64,000 bases of DNA from Siphonobacter aquaeclarae (lineage in GTDB: Bacteria; Bacteroidota; Bacteroidia; Cytophagales; Spirosomataceae): contig NZ_FNGS01000005.1 of the NCBI RefSeq assembly GCF_900103285.1, positions 120,579 to 184,578 on the forward strand. Reading direction: 5' to 3'. Below are positions 43,898 through 52,400 of the stretch, in pieces. The translations under genes and the position numbers were made by a program. Below the pieces are notes generated by a model. That model saw only the letters and a program-made list of their open reading frames with translations, was not told the DNA's origin and did not search any database. Each line of letters starts with the position of its first letter. Position 1 is the first letter of the stretch.

Positions 43898-46800
43898 ATG
43901 ATGATCAGGTCTACTTTCTGTTCAAACAAAGGAGTGCACGGCGCATGCAGCAGGCATTGGCGGATGCTTCTCATGTCCGTTGCACTCCTTTTGCAATGGC
44001 TCCTTGTCGGTACCCTCTGGGCGCAGCAAAGCAAACTGACGCCGAACGTACTGACGTCGACGGCCATCGTCAACGGCGGCACGCCTTCCTTTGCCGTCAC
44101 ACAGACGAGCGCAACAACCGGACTTTCGTCCTGGGCCGGGTGCTCGTTCAACGGCGCGTGCCCGGCGCGGGTTATCGACAGCGACCTGGGTAACTATGCC
44201 CGAGCCAACGTCGTACTCGGCGGGTCAGCTTCGATTCGCGTCACGGATCCGGTAAACGATTACCAGGCCGGAAACTTCGCCGGCTTCGTTGTTAACCCCG
44301 GCGATCTGGGTGTCGGCGCCTTTTCGATTACCGTCCGGACCTACCTCGACGGGGTGGAGCGGGAGTCGAAAGTACTGTCCTCCGCGCTTTCGCTGGTGGA
44401 CCTTGGCGGCGCATACGAGGCCGGTTTTTTTACCACGCTTTCTTACGATGCCATTGCCATTACGTACAGCTATACCGGTATCGGCGCAGCCAATTTTGAC
44501 GTGTACTATGCTGTCATGCGCGCGTTCGCAGCGGGTCCTGCACTGACCTGCAACGCCAATACGGCGCTCACAGCGCCGGCGTACCCGGCTGTTATCGCCA
44601 CCGAGCATACCGGCGTAAGCGGGCTGTCGCTCTCGGTACTGGCCAATACGGGCAATGTGATCGACAACGATCCGGCAACCTATGCGTCGGTGACGACGAC
44701 CGTCGGACTCGTCGGAAACATCAGCCTGGCCGTGAAAGACGCGGTGACCGACTATCCCGCCGGTACGTTCGCCGGGTTCGATATTCAGAATACGTCCCTG
44801 CTCGACGTCAGCCTGCTCGGCGGTATTACCGTCACTACCTATAAGGATGGCGTATCGCAGGAAAGCCAGTCGGGCGCCGGGTTGCTGCTCGGTGCCGGGT
44901 TCCTGACCGCCTCTGGCCGGCAGGTAGTCGGTTTCGTGGCGACAAAAGCGTTCGACGAAATTCAGTTTACGATCAATCAGGGACTTATCTCTCTCGACCT
45001 GGGGCAGACGCGTATTTACGGCGCCGTGGTGAAGAAGTTCTGCGAAGGACCGGCGATGGCCTGTAACACGTCTACCTACCTCAACGAAAGTACTTATCCT
45101 GTCCTGATCAACAACCAACGCACGGGGATTTCCGGCGGAGCCGCCCTTGGCAGTGTAACCGGCCTGGGCAACCTGCTCGACGGAAATACGACCAACTATG
45201 CAAGCATCACCATCGGCGCCGGCGCCCTTACTTCCGGGTCCATTTCCGTCCGGAAAGAACTGACGCCCTGGCCTGCCGGAACGTTTGCCGGTTTTGACAT
45301 CAACAACCCGAGCCTGATCGGGGTTAATCTTCTCAGCGGGCTGACGGTCTCCCTGTACAATTCAGCCAGCGCAACACCGAATACGCCGGTGCAGACGGTA
45401 TCCGGGGGAAGCCTCGTTTCGCTGGCGAGTTCGCTGGCTTCCGGAACCGGCCGCCAGCTGGTAGGGCTGAATGCTACCGTGCCGTTTGATGAAATCCGGC
45501 TGACCATTACCCAGACCGCCAGCCTCTCCCTTGGTACCACGCAGGTATTCGGCGCGGTGATCCGGAAGTTCTGCGCCGGTCCGGCCCTTGCCTGTAATAC
45601 GCAGACCCGGCTGACAAATCCGGCTTTCCCGGTGTATGTCGACGGAGCGAATACCGGTATCACGTCTCTCGGTTGTGTCGGGTGTCAGATCAATGATTCT
45701 GAGCGGGTTACCGATGCTGATACGACAAACTATGCCACGGTTGTTCTCGTTGCCGGGGCGGCGTCTACCGCCCAGTTTGCCGTCGGAAACGCCCTCGATA
45801 CCTACCAGGCCGGTAGCTTCGCCGGGTTTGATGTGGAAGCGGGGACGCTGCTTTCAGGGGGTATTCTGAGCAGCATGACGGTTTCCCTTTATAACAATGG
45901 CGCGCTGGTTCAGTCGGGTACCGGCAACTCCCTGATCGTCGGCGCGACTTCGTCGTTGCTGACCGGCGTGAGCCGCCAAGTGGTGGGAATCGTCGCAACC
46001 GCTGATTTCGACGAGGTCAAGATTTCCTTCAGTCAGCTGGTCGGTGGAAACCTCGGAAATGTAAAGATCTATAACCTGGTCGTGCAGAAGTCCTGTCCGG
46101 GTTTGCTGACCTGTAACAATACCTTCTGGCTGAAGGCGCCGAAGTATCCGGCCGTAATCAACTCGGCGCGCAGCGGTATCACCGGCGCGGCGTGCGGGGC
46201 CTGTACGATCCAGGATATCTGGAATGTCGCGACAGGAGATGCGTCAAAATATGCCCGTATTCAGATTGCGGCTGGTTTCCTGTCGCAAGGCGCCATCAGC
46301 GTCGTGGATCCGTCCACTACCTATCCGGCGGGTTCCTACGCGGGTTTTGCTATCCGGGATGTCAATAATTTCCTGCAAGCTTCTTTGTTCGACGCCATTA
46401 CCATCGAAACCTACAACAATGGGGTGCTGATGGAATCCAAAACGGGTGGCAACCTGATCAACTTCGCTGTCATCATTCCCTGGCTGGGACCTGGCGCGGG
46501 TGTCTACAATGTTGGTTTTAAGACGACAAAAGACTTCGACGAAATCGTCATCAAGGTAGGCTCTGTGGGTGGCGCGCTGACGATTACCGACGTGTATTCG
46601 GCCTATGTCGACACGCGGGAAGTACCCGCGGGCAGCGTTTCCTGCCCATACCCGGACCTGACTCCGTCGCAGTTCTTTACCTCGCTTCAGTTGCTGCCGG
46701 GGCAGTCGGTTGACTACGTCGTGGCGGTCAGCAACGTCGGACCGATGGCAACCTCCGGTACGATCGAGTTCTTCGTGACCCGCTTCGGAACAGCTACCGG

Positions 46801-47089
46801 GCTGACGATTACGCCGAAGAGCGTATCCAGCGTCGTGATCGACGGCGAAACGTTCACTCTCAATAATGCCGAGTTCGACATCACGCAGGAAACGACGCGG
46901 TTTAAAATCGTATCCAAGTCCGGCGTCGTGATTCCCTCGTTGGGCGTCAAGTTCATCGGCTTCACCATCACCCGGGCAACAGGTACCCCCGGCTCCCTGA
47001 ATAACACGGTGACAATCACCAACGGAACCGGTGGAGGCGAAACCCCCACCAATAACAACGCCATCGCAAATACCGTCACCAAACTGTAA
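43898..47089 (+). CDS. Secreted protein with five tandem ~170-residue repeats
   Basis: The 1063-residue product has an N-terminal signal sequence (LLMSVALLLQWLLVGTLWAQ, residues 24-43). Translation may begin at Met1 or at Met23 (43964). Residues about 55-905 consist of five tandem repeats (starting near 55, 218, 388, 566 and 739). Each contains a YP..I...TGI.G opening, a NYA motif, a YPAGTFAGFDI-like core, a TV.TYNNGV strand, a RQVVG..AT..FDEI block and a C-GPALACN-like end. Residues 910-1063 look like a DUF11-type beta module. No T9SS sorting domain is present, although the next gene has one. I do not recognise the repeat family; a surface adhesin or matrix protein is a guess. Confidence 0.78.
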   Translation: MMIRSTFCSNKGVHGACSRHWRMLLMSVALLLQWLLVGTLWAQQSKLTPNVLTSTAIVNGGTPSFAVTQTSATTGLSSWAGCSFNGACPARVIDSDLGNYARANVVLGGSASIRVTDPVNDYQAGNFAGFVVNPGDLGVGAFSITVRTYLDGVERESKVLSSALSLVDLGGAYEAGFFTTLSYDAIAITYSYTGIGAANFDVYYAVMRAFAAGPALTCNANTALTAPAYPAVIATEHTGVSGLSLSVLANTGNVIDNDPATYASVTTTVGLVGNISLAVKDAVTDYPAGTFAGFDIQNTSLLDVSLLGGITVTTYKDGVSQESQSGAGLLLGAGFLTASGRQVVGFVATKAFDEIQFTINQGLISLDLGQTRIYGAVVKKFCEGPAMACNTSTYLNESTYPVLINNQRTGISGGAALGSVTGLGNLLDGNTTNYASITIGAGALTSGSISVRKELTPWPAGTFAGFDINNPSLIGVNLLSGLTVSLYNSASATPNTPVQTVSGGSLVSLASSLASGTGRQLVGLNATVPFDEIRLTITQTASLSLGTTQVFGAVIRKFCAGPALACNTQTRLTNPAFPVYVDGANTGITSLGCVGCQINDSERVTDADTTNYATVVLVAGAASTAQFAVGNALDTYQAGSFAGFDVEAGTLLSGGILSSMTVSLYNNGALVQSGTGNSLIVGATSSLLTGVSRQVVGIVATADFDEVKISFSQLVGGNLGNVKIYNLVVQKSCPGLLTCNNTFWLKAPKYPAVINSARSGITGAACGACTIQDIWNVATGDASKYARIQIAAGFLSQGAISVVDPSTTYPAGSYAGFAIRDVNNFLQASLFDAITIETYNNGVLMESKTGGNLINFAVIIPWLGPGAGVYNVGFKTTKDFDEIVIKVGSVGGALTITDVYSAYVDTREVPAGSVSCPYPDLTPSQFFTSLQLLPGQSVDYVVAVSNVGPMATSGTIEFFVTRFGTATGLTITPKSVSSVVIDGETFTLNNAEFDITQETTRFKIVSKSGVVIPSLGVKFIGFTITRATGTPGSLNNTVTITNGTGGGETPTNNNAIANTVTKL

Positions 47090-47094
47090 CGACA

Positions 47095-48156
47095 ATGACA
47101 CTCTCTTTCAAGCGTTTAGCCTTCTTCTTTCTTCTCTTCGGAGGAATCCTGGTTCGTGCGCAGGCGCAGTCCGGCGACCTGGAGGTCGTTTCGATCGATC
47201 CCGTACCCGCGACCCTTAACGTCAACGGCGCAGGAGAACTCCTGCTCGTCGTAAACCAGAACGGCCCGGGGACGCTGCCGACCGGCTCGGCGCGGGTGAC
47301 CATCACGATCAACACAGCGATTATCAACTGGGTGACGCCCTTTACAATCACCGACGGCTGCGGCAACCTGTGGTCGGTCTTCACCTCGGGCGTAACCGGC
47401 ACGACCACCACCGTCCAGATCCGGAACAGCCAGCCGCTGCCGAGCGGTACCGGCTGCGAAATCCACCTGCCGATCCGGGGCGTGGCAACGGGCTCGGCGG
47501 CTGTTACGGTCGGATCGACGGTCTTCGGAGCAGGTGTCAGCGACCCGGTAGGCACTAACCAGTCGGCTACGACGACGGTACTCGTCGAAGCGCCGACCCC
47601 TGTGACCCTGTCGCGGTTTCAGGCTACGGTCGTCGGTGCAGATGCACGCCTCGAGTGGACGACGAGCTCGGAACGGAACAACGCCTTCTTCGAAATACTC
47701 CATTCGGTCAACGGCAAAACCTTTGAATCGATCGGGAAAGTCTTCGGCAAGGGTACGACAAGCAGCAGGAATACCTACAGCTTTACCGATGTAGCACCGG
47801 ACAAGTCCCGTATTCATTACTATCGGCTGCGTCAGGTAGATAATGACGGAACGGCGTCGTTATCCGGAATACAATCTGTGCAGTTCGACAGTTACGTAGG
47901 ACTAGTCCTTTCTGCTTATGCTGATCCGGCCCGCAACGTACGGATACTGGTCGATTACGGGGACGATCAGCTCGCCGGTCGAGCAACGATCTCCCTGCTG
48001 GACCTGAGCGGCCGCCGGTTAGCGGTACGTCCGGTTGACCTTGCAAAAGGGAAAAACGAAGTGCGTCTGGAATCAGCCGGTCTCGCTTCCGGTCTGTACG
48101 TAATCCGGCTTGAAAACGAATCCAGGCCCACCTCCATACGGGTTGTAGTTCCTTAA
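47095..48156 (+). CDS. T9SS-sorted partner protein
   Basis: A 353-residue exported protein (signal LAFFFLLFGGILVRAQAQ). A DUF11/cadherin-like N-terminal beta module (VSIDPVPATLNVNGAGELLLVV...) is followed by VTLSRFQATVVGADARLEWTTSSERNNAFFEILHSVNGKTFESIG and HYYRLRQVDNDGT, the block that normally precedes a T9SS type A sorting domain, and by the sorting domain itself (ISLLDLSGRRLA... GLASGLYVIRLE). It begins 5 bp after the repeat-protein stop and so forms an operon with it. It shares its pre-CTD block with the giant protein at 12438-16721. Confidence 0.82.
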   Translation: MTLSFKRLAFFFLLFGGILVRAQAQSGDLEVVSIDPVPATLNVNGAGELLLVVNQNGPGTLPTGSARVTITINTAIINWVTPFTITDGCGNLWSVFTSGVTGTTTTVQIRNSQPLPSGTGCEIHLPIRGVATGSAAVTVGSTVFGAGVSDPVGTNQSATTTVLVEAPTPVTLSRFQATVVGADARLEWTTSSERNNAFFEILHSVNGKTFESIGKVFGKGTTSSRNTYSFTDVAPDKSRIHYYRLRQVDNDGTASLSGIQSVQFDSYVGLVLSAYADPARNVRILVDYGDDQLAGRATISLLDLSGRRLAVRPVDLAKGKNEVRLESAGLASGLYVIRLENESRPTSIRVVVP

Positions 48157-48191
48157 GAAAGTAATAAAAATCACTTTTTAACAATAAAACA

Positions 48192-48239
48192 GAGCAGGAA
48201 GCTGATTCTACAAAGAATCCGGCTTCTTGCTCGTTTTTA
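48192..48239 (+). terminator. Terminator of the repeat-protein operon
   Basis: GAGCAGGAAGC...GATTC pairs with GAATC...GCTTCTTGCTC, with small bulges, followed by GTTTTT. Confidence 0.8.
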
Positions 48240-48327
48240 TGCCGCAGAAATCCAAACATTTTTACTGTGAAACAGTTTGTTTTTTAAAGGAAAAATGGAA
48301 ATTTCTGTGCAACATCCCTGACATCAG

Positions 48328-48369
48328 AAGTGATTTCAGAATACCTGCGTATGCAATGGTGAATCACTT
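48328..48369. promoter_or_regulatory. Spaced inverted repeat upstream of HTH gene 1
   Basis: AAGTGATT (48328-48335) and AATCACTT (48362-48369) are exact complements 26 bases apart, 63 bp ahead of the first HTH/coiled-coil gene. It could be an operator for that protein; this is inference. Confidence 0.35.
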
Positions 48370-48431
48370 TCGCGTATGATGAATCGTACGGAATTTCTCC
48401 ACCGACTTGAACATTTAATGATGCCTGAATT

Positions 48432-48794
48432 ATGGAATTCAATCAAAATCATACGGGCTTTACCATCAGAAGAATATTAAAGTTGAAAGGTATTTCTGTT
48501 TCAGAAACAGCTAAGTTTCTGGGTATGTCGGTCAGCGGTGTATACGACATTTTCAAAAGGAAAAGTATAACGGACGATGCACTGCTTGAAAAAATAGCTG
48601 AATTGACGGAAGAACCGGTGGCTGAAATACTCAGCCACGATGCCTCCGGGCGTTTTCGTGAGGACGAAGACACCATTTCCAGTTACGAAAGGGCCATTTT
48701 TGAGTGGAAGACGGAGAATGAATTTCTGAAGGAACAGATTAAGGAGAAGGATTACCTGATCAAAATGCTGATTGAAAAAATGACTGGTAAGTAA
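48432..48794 (+). CDS. Small HTH protein with C-terminal coiled coil, paralogue 1
   Basis: A 120-residue protein. Residues 8-68 form a Cro/CI-like HTH (IRRILKLKGISVSETAKFLGMSVSGVYDIFKRKSITDDALLEKIAELT), and residues 88-120 a charged heptad helix (FEWKTENEFLKEQIKEKDYLIKMLIEKMTGK) able to dimerise. A close paralogue is encoded 0.9 kb downstream. It lies next to the secreted repeat-protein operon and may control it. No ligand domain is visible. Confidence 0.82.
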   Translation: MEFNQNHTGFTIRRILKLKGISVSETAKFLGMSVSGVYDIFKRKSITDDALLEKIAELTEEPVAEILSHDASGRFREDEDTISSYERAIFEWKTENEFLKEQIKEKDYLIKMLIEKMTGK

Positions 48795-49634
48795 GAAGGT
48801 ACAACAGTTTTAATGCATTTCAACAGAAAGAAAAGAACAGGGAAATAGATAATGATATTTATTTCTTTTGATCATTTGGAAGAGAATAATGGCAGGGTAT
48901 AGGATAAAATATTTTATATTTGGAGGTGCGACTATTGTTGTTTTATGTTGTGAATGAATGGCGGTAATAAATGCGGACTATAATACCCCTTGTTATATTT
49001 AGTTGAAAGGAATATGGTAAACCCTTAGCCTGCTGGGCTCTGGGTTTATTTTTTTGATAATTTCAAAATAACAAGTGATGAAATAAGCGGGAATGAAAAA
49101 TGCATTGGTATCTCGCTCGCGAGAGGTAAAATCAATCCGTAGGATACAATTAGGCAGGTCGCCGGTATGCTGCGCCGACAGGTAGAGCGGAGGGTGATTA
49201 TCCCCGGGCGGTGCCGAATCAGAAACCGCGATCTGCCGATTTTGCATCAAGGAAGCGCGCAAGAGTGTGTAGACAGTTTGTAGCAAAAACACTACAAAAA
49301 AACTACCGAAAAACGCTATTTATCTAAAATATAAGTACTAGGTCGTACTATCTGTTTTCTTTGTTCCACCTTTCGACAAATCTTACGAACCTAAAATGCT
49401 TCTTAATCTGACATGTTTTCTTCGAACACTCCTTTCGCCTCCGGAAGAGAGCCGGTTGCGGTAAGAGGCTGATCCGGCTTCCTGCCGCGGCATCCCGGAA
49501 TGATATGCTTCCGGTCGTGACTTTCTGCTTTACACCTTCTGCCGCCCGGTTCCGTCAAACCGAACGGGAAACCTGCTTCCCGTCAGAAGGAAAATCCTTC
49601 CACTTGTTGCTCGAGAAATGGGACGAGTACGCCT
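48795..49634. other. AT-rich spacer between the paralogous HTH genes
   Basis: About 840 bp without a supportable gene. A 97-codon minus-strand frame at 48999-49292 has no recognisable domain and odd composition. The region could hold a degraded gene, regulatory DNA or a small RNA; I see no clear promoter-terminator pair. Confidence 0.45.
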
Positions 49635-49653
49635 GAAAAAACTCCGTTTTTTC
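49635..49653. promoter_or_regulatory. Perfect inverted repeat upstream of HTH gene 2
   Basis: GAAAAAAC-TCC-GTTTTTTC is an exact 8-3-8 palindrome 36 bases before the ATG of the second HTH gene, a plausible autoregulatory site. Confidence 0.4.
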
Positions 49654-49689
49654 ACTTTTTCCACTTTGGCTCAACATTAATTGACATCT

Positions 49690-50034
49690 ATGGAACTCAA
49701 TCACATAGGCTTGAATATCAGGAGGATAATGAAGGACAAGGGGATTTCTGTCCTGAAAGCTTCCGCATTCCTCGGTATGTCCGTCAGCGGGGTGTATGAT
49801 ATCTTCAAACGGCAACTGATATCCGATAGCGCGCTACTTGAAAAGATCGGGCAGCTGACGAATGCTTCCCTGCTTGAAATCATGAATTACGGAGGAGAGA
49901 CCGGAAGCGACGAGATCGGCCAGCGGCAGACTTTGTTCGAATGGAGAAACGAAAACGAATTTCTGAAAGAACAGATCAAGGAAAAAGACTACCTGATCAA
50001 AATGCTGATAGAAAGCATGACAGACAGACGGTAA
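49690..50034 (+). CDS. Small HTH protein with C-terminal coiled coil, paralogue 2
   Basis: A 114-residue paralogue of the protein encoded at 48432. The HTH shares FLGMSVSGVYDIFKR and ALLEKI, and the C-terminal helix shares NEFLKEQIKEKDYLIKMLIE exactly. At DNA level these shared residues differ at many third codon positions, so the protein sequence is being conserved. The central linker differs. Start chosen at the ATG; a TTG three codons upstream is also in frame. Heterodimerisation with paralogue 1 is possible. Confidence 0.82.
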   Translation: MELNHIGLNIRRIMKDKGISVLKASAFLGMSVSGVYDIFKRQLISDSALLEKIGQLTNASLLEIMNYGGETGSDEIGQRQTLFEWRNENEFLKEQIKEKDYLIKMLIESMTDRR

Positions 50035-50116
50035 AAGGTCCTGGTCGGAAGGACCCGGCGCTACCGGAGCAGACCCTGGTGAAGTCTGTTCCTGACAGCG
50101 CCGCGACAGGATAGAC

Positions 50117-50151
50117 AAAAAATGCCGGGGCAGTTAGCTCCGGCTTTTTTT
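50117..50151 (+). terminator. Terminator after HTH gene 2
   Basis: A GCCGG/CCGGC stem, extended by A-run/T-run pairing, is followed by T7. Confidence 0.8.
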
Positions 50152-50347
50152 GCGGTCTTCGCGCCATAAAACGACGAAAAATACCTGTCAACTAGTGATT
50201 GTATTTTTCTAACAACTTTCAATGAATTAATGCTAATTTATATGATTTTTCGAATAGGGTAGGTTACATTTTGCCTTCCCGATTGATATGAGGGTGATTT
50301 CGGGAAATCGGAAAGAATTTCGACCCGGAAAAAGACATGATTTTTTC

Positions 50348-50400
50348 AGGGTTTTCTGACGGGGCGACCGCCATCTCCCCGATCCGCCTCAGAAAACCCT
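50348..50400. repeat. Two-tier inverted repeat, structured element
   Basis: Outer arms AGGGTTTTCTGA (50348-50359) and TCAGAAAACCCT (50389-50400) are perfect 12-bp complements. Inside them CGGGG (50360-50364) pairs with CCCCG (50377-50381). No T-run follows. It lies 170 bp ahead of the FISUMP gene, far from any stop codon. Confidence 0.75.
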
Positions 50401-50453
50401 ACCTGATACAGCCTTCAATTGTTTAGTGAACACTCGAATTCCATGAGTTGAGT

Positions 50454-50486
50454 AAGCCATCCTTGGTGAGGGTGGCTTCTTTGTTT
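50454..50486 (+). terminator. Terminator-like hairpin upstream of the FISUMP gene
   Basis: AAGCCATCC pairs with GGGTGGCTT (one G-T pair), followed by a T-rich stretch (TCTTTGTTTT). With no gene just upstream on this strand it may end a short leader or non-coding transcript. Confidence 0.5.
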
Positions 50487-50570
50487 TCCGGGGGATAAAT
50501 TTTTGAGTCCTGTGGCCGGTCTTCTTACCGAAACGGCGTATCTTTTCTTCCTGCTCTAACCGATTCGCCA

Positions 50571-51164
50571 ATGCGGATTCTTCCGGTTTTGTTGCTTAGT
50601 CTCCTGGGCGCTGTGGCACATGCCCAGACGGACGCGGGTCTCGTACGCGATCCGGACGGGAATTTGTATCCCTGGAAACGGATGCCGGACAACCGGCTGT
50701 GGCTGATGCGCAACCTCAATTTCGCCACGGAAGAATCCTGGTGGTATGAAAATGACCCGGCGAAAGGAGCCGATTACGGTCGCCTTTACACGTTTCGCGT
50801 GGCCCGGAACGTATGTACGCAGCTCGGCGAGGGGTGGCGCCTGCCGGCGCGTGAAGACTGGCTTGGGCTTGCCGCCGCGTTCGGCGGGGTGTTTCATCCG
50901 CAACAAGGTAACGGCGAAGCCGCTTTCCAGGCGCTGCTGAAAGGAGGAAAATCGGGATTCGAGGCGGCATTGGGAGGAGGCCGGCGCGCCGACGGATCGT
51001 TTGCCCGCGGGAACGCCCATGGCTTCTACTGGATGGATACGGAGGGAGAACCGGGAATGGCCTGGTTTCTGAACTTCGGCGCGGGGAGCGGCCGCCTGTT
51101 TGCACAAAACGACGGTGAAAAAGAAGCTGCTTTTTCCGTGCGCTGCGTGCGCGACGCCCCCTGA
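50571..51164 (+). CDS. Exported FISUMP-domain protein
   Basis: A 197-residue protein with signal peptide MRILPVLLLSLLGAVAHAQ and a Fibrobacter succinogenes major paralogous domain: DPDGNLYPWKRMPDNRLWLMRNLNF, DYGRLYTFRVARNVC, GWRLPAREDWLGLAAAFGG, GFEAALGGGRRADGSF and FYWMDTEGEPGMAWFLNF, closing with SVRCVRD. The fold is C-type-lectin-like; function is generally unknown but surface exposure is likely. Confidence 0.88.
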   Translation: MRILPVLLLSLLGAVAHAQTDAGLVRDPDGNLYPWKRMPDNRLWLMRNLNFATEESWWYENDPAKGADYGRLYTFRVARNVCTQLGEGWRLPAREDWLGLAAAFGGVFHPQQGNGEAAFQALLKGGKSGFEAALGGGRRADGSFARGNAHGFYWMDTEGEPGMAWFLNFGAGSGRLFAQNDGEKEAAFSVRCVRDAP

Positions 51165-51263
51165 TCTGACATTCGTCATTCCGGCGACTGCGAAGAATCA
51201 TTGAAGACGAAATGAATCCCGTGGTTCTTTGTGATGGAAACGCTATCCATCCGAAAGTCGCCT

Positions 51264-52298
51264 ATGATACCGAAAACCATGAAAGCTGCCGTGCTCCGCG
51301 CATTCGGCGCGCCGCTGGCCATCGAAGAAGTACCGGTCAGAGAACCCGGAGAAAATCAGGTACTCGTCAAAATTATCACCAGCGGTGTGTGCCATACCGA
51401 TCTGCACGCCTGTGAGGGCGACTGGCCCGTTAAACCCAAGCTGCCGCTTATTCCCGGACACGAGGGGGTAGGGTACGTCGTGGCATTGGGCAGGGGAGTT
51501 GATCAGGTCAAGGAGGGAGATATCGTCGGCGTGCCCTGGCTGTTCAGCGCCTGCGGCACGTGCGAGTACTGCATCACCGGCTGGGAAACCCTATGCGAAT
51601 CCCAGCAAAACGGCGGGTATAGCGTCGACGGCAGCTATGCCGAATATGTCGTTGCCGACGCCCGCTACGTGGCGCATTTTCCCGCCGGCGTCAACTTTGC
51701 AGAAATGGCGCCGATTACCTGCGCCGGCGTCACCGTCTACAAAGGCCTGAAAGAAACCGACACCAAACCCGGCGAATGGGTGGCTGTGTCGGGTGTGGGT
51801 GGTCTCGGTCACCTGGCGGTTCAATACGCCAAAGCCATGGGTTTGCACGTCGCGGCAATCGACGTGGCAGACGACAAGCTGGAATTGGCCCGTAAGCTTG
51901 GCGCTGACCTGACAGTCAACGCCCGCAAGGAAGATCCTGGCGCCTACCTCAGGAAAGAAACCGGCGGTATGCACGGGGTACTGGTGACGGCGGTATCGCC
52001 CATTGCATTTCAGCAGGGACTATCCGCGCTGCGACGAAAAGGGACTATTTCCCTCAACGGCCTGCCGCCGGGAAGCTTTGACCTGCCGATTTTTGATACG
52101 GTTCTCAACAGGTATACTGTACGCGGATCGATCGTTGGTACCCGGAAAGACATGCAGGAGGCGATTTCGTTTGCGGTGGAAGGAAAGGTAAAACCCACCG
52201 TTCACATGGCCCGGCTGGAAGACATCAACACGGTTTTCGAACAGATGAAAAAAGGAGAAATCGAAGGCCGCATCGTCCTGCAGATCGCAGAGCCCTGA
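51264..52298 (+). CDS. adhP: Zinc-dependent alcohol dehydrogenase (AdhP-like)
   Basis: The 344-residue product is a classical medium-chain alcohol dehydrogenase: catalytic zinc ligands in [16 protein letters not shown] and the later [12 protein letters not shown], the structural-zinc cysteines in SACGTCEYC plus WETLC, and the NAD-binding [19 protein letters not shown] followed by [12 protein letters not shown]. The opening [15 protein letters not shown] is the usual AdhP N-terminus, so I use the ATG at 51264 rather than the earlier in-frame Met. It oxidises primary alcohols or reduces aldehydes with NAD(H). Confidence 0.93.
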   Translation: MIPKTMKAAVLRAFGAPLAIEEVPVREPGENQVLVKIITSGVCHTDLHACEGDWPVKPKLPLIPGHEGVGYVVALGRGVDQVKEGDIVGVPWLFSACGTCEYCITGWETLCESQQNGGYSVDGSYAEYVVADARYVAHFPAGVNFAEMAPITCAGVTVYKGLKETDTKPGEWVAVSGVGGLGHLAVQYAKAMGLHVAAIDVADDKLELARKLGADLTVNARKEDPGAYLRKETGGMHGVLVTAVSPIAFQQGLSALRRKGTISLNGLPPGSFDLPIFDTVLNRYTVRGSIVGTRKDMQEAISFAVEGKVKPTVHMARLEDINTVFEQMKKGEIEGRIVLQIAEP

Positions 52299-52314
52299 CA
52301 GACCCGTTGATTTT

Positions 52315-52353
52315 CAGACCCGTCGGCAAACTGCCGGCGGGTCTCTGTGTTTT
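52315..52353 (+). terminator. Terminator after the alcohol dehydrogenase gene
   Basis: CAGACCCGTCGGCA pairs with TGCCGGCGGGTCTCTG (one mismatch), followed by a short T-run. Confidence 0.8.
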
Positions 52354-52400
52354 CGCCCGCTGGAACGGCGTTTTCTCCTCTTCCCGAAAAACTGAAACAT

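Noticed and set aside
48999-49292. 97-codon minus-strand frame between the HTH paralogues
   Set aside because: No recognisable domain and no supporting signals; noted only as part of the AT-rich spacer.
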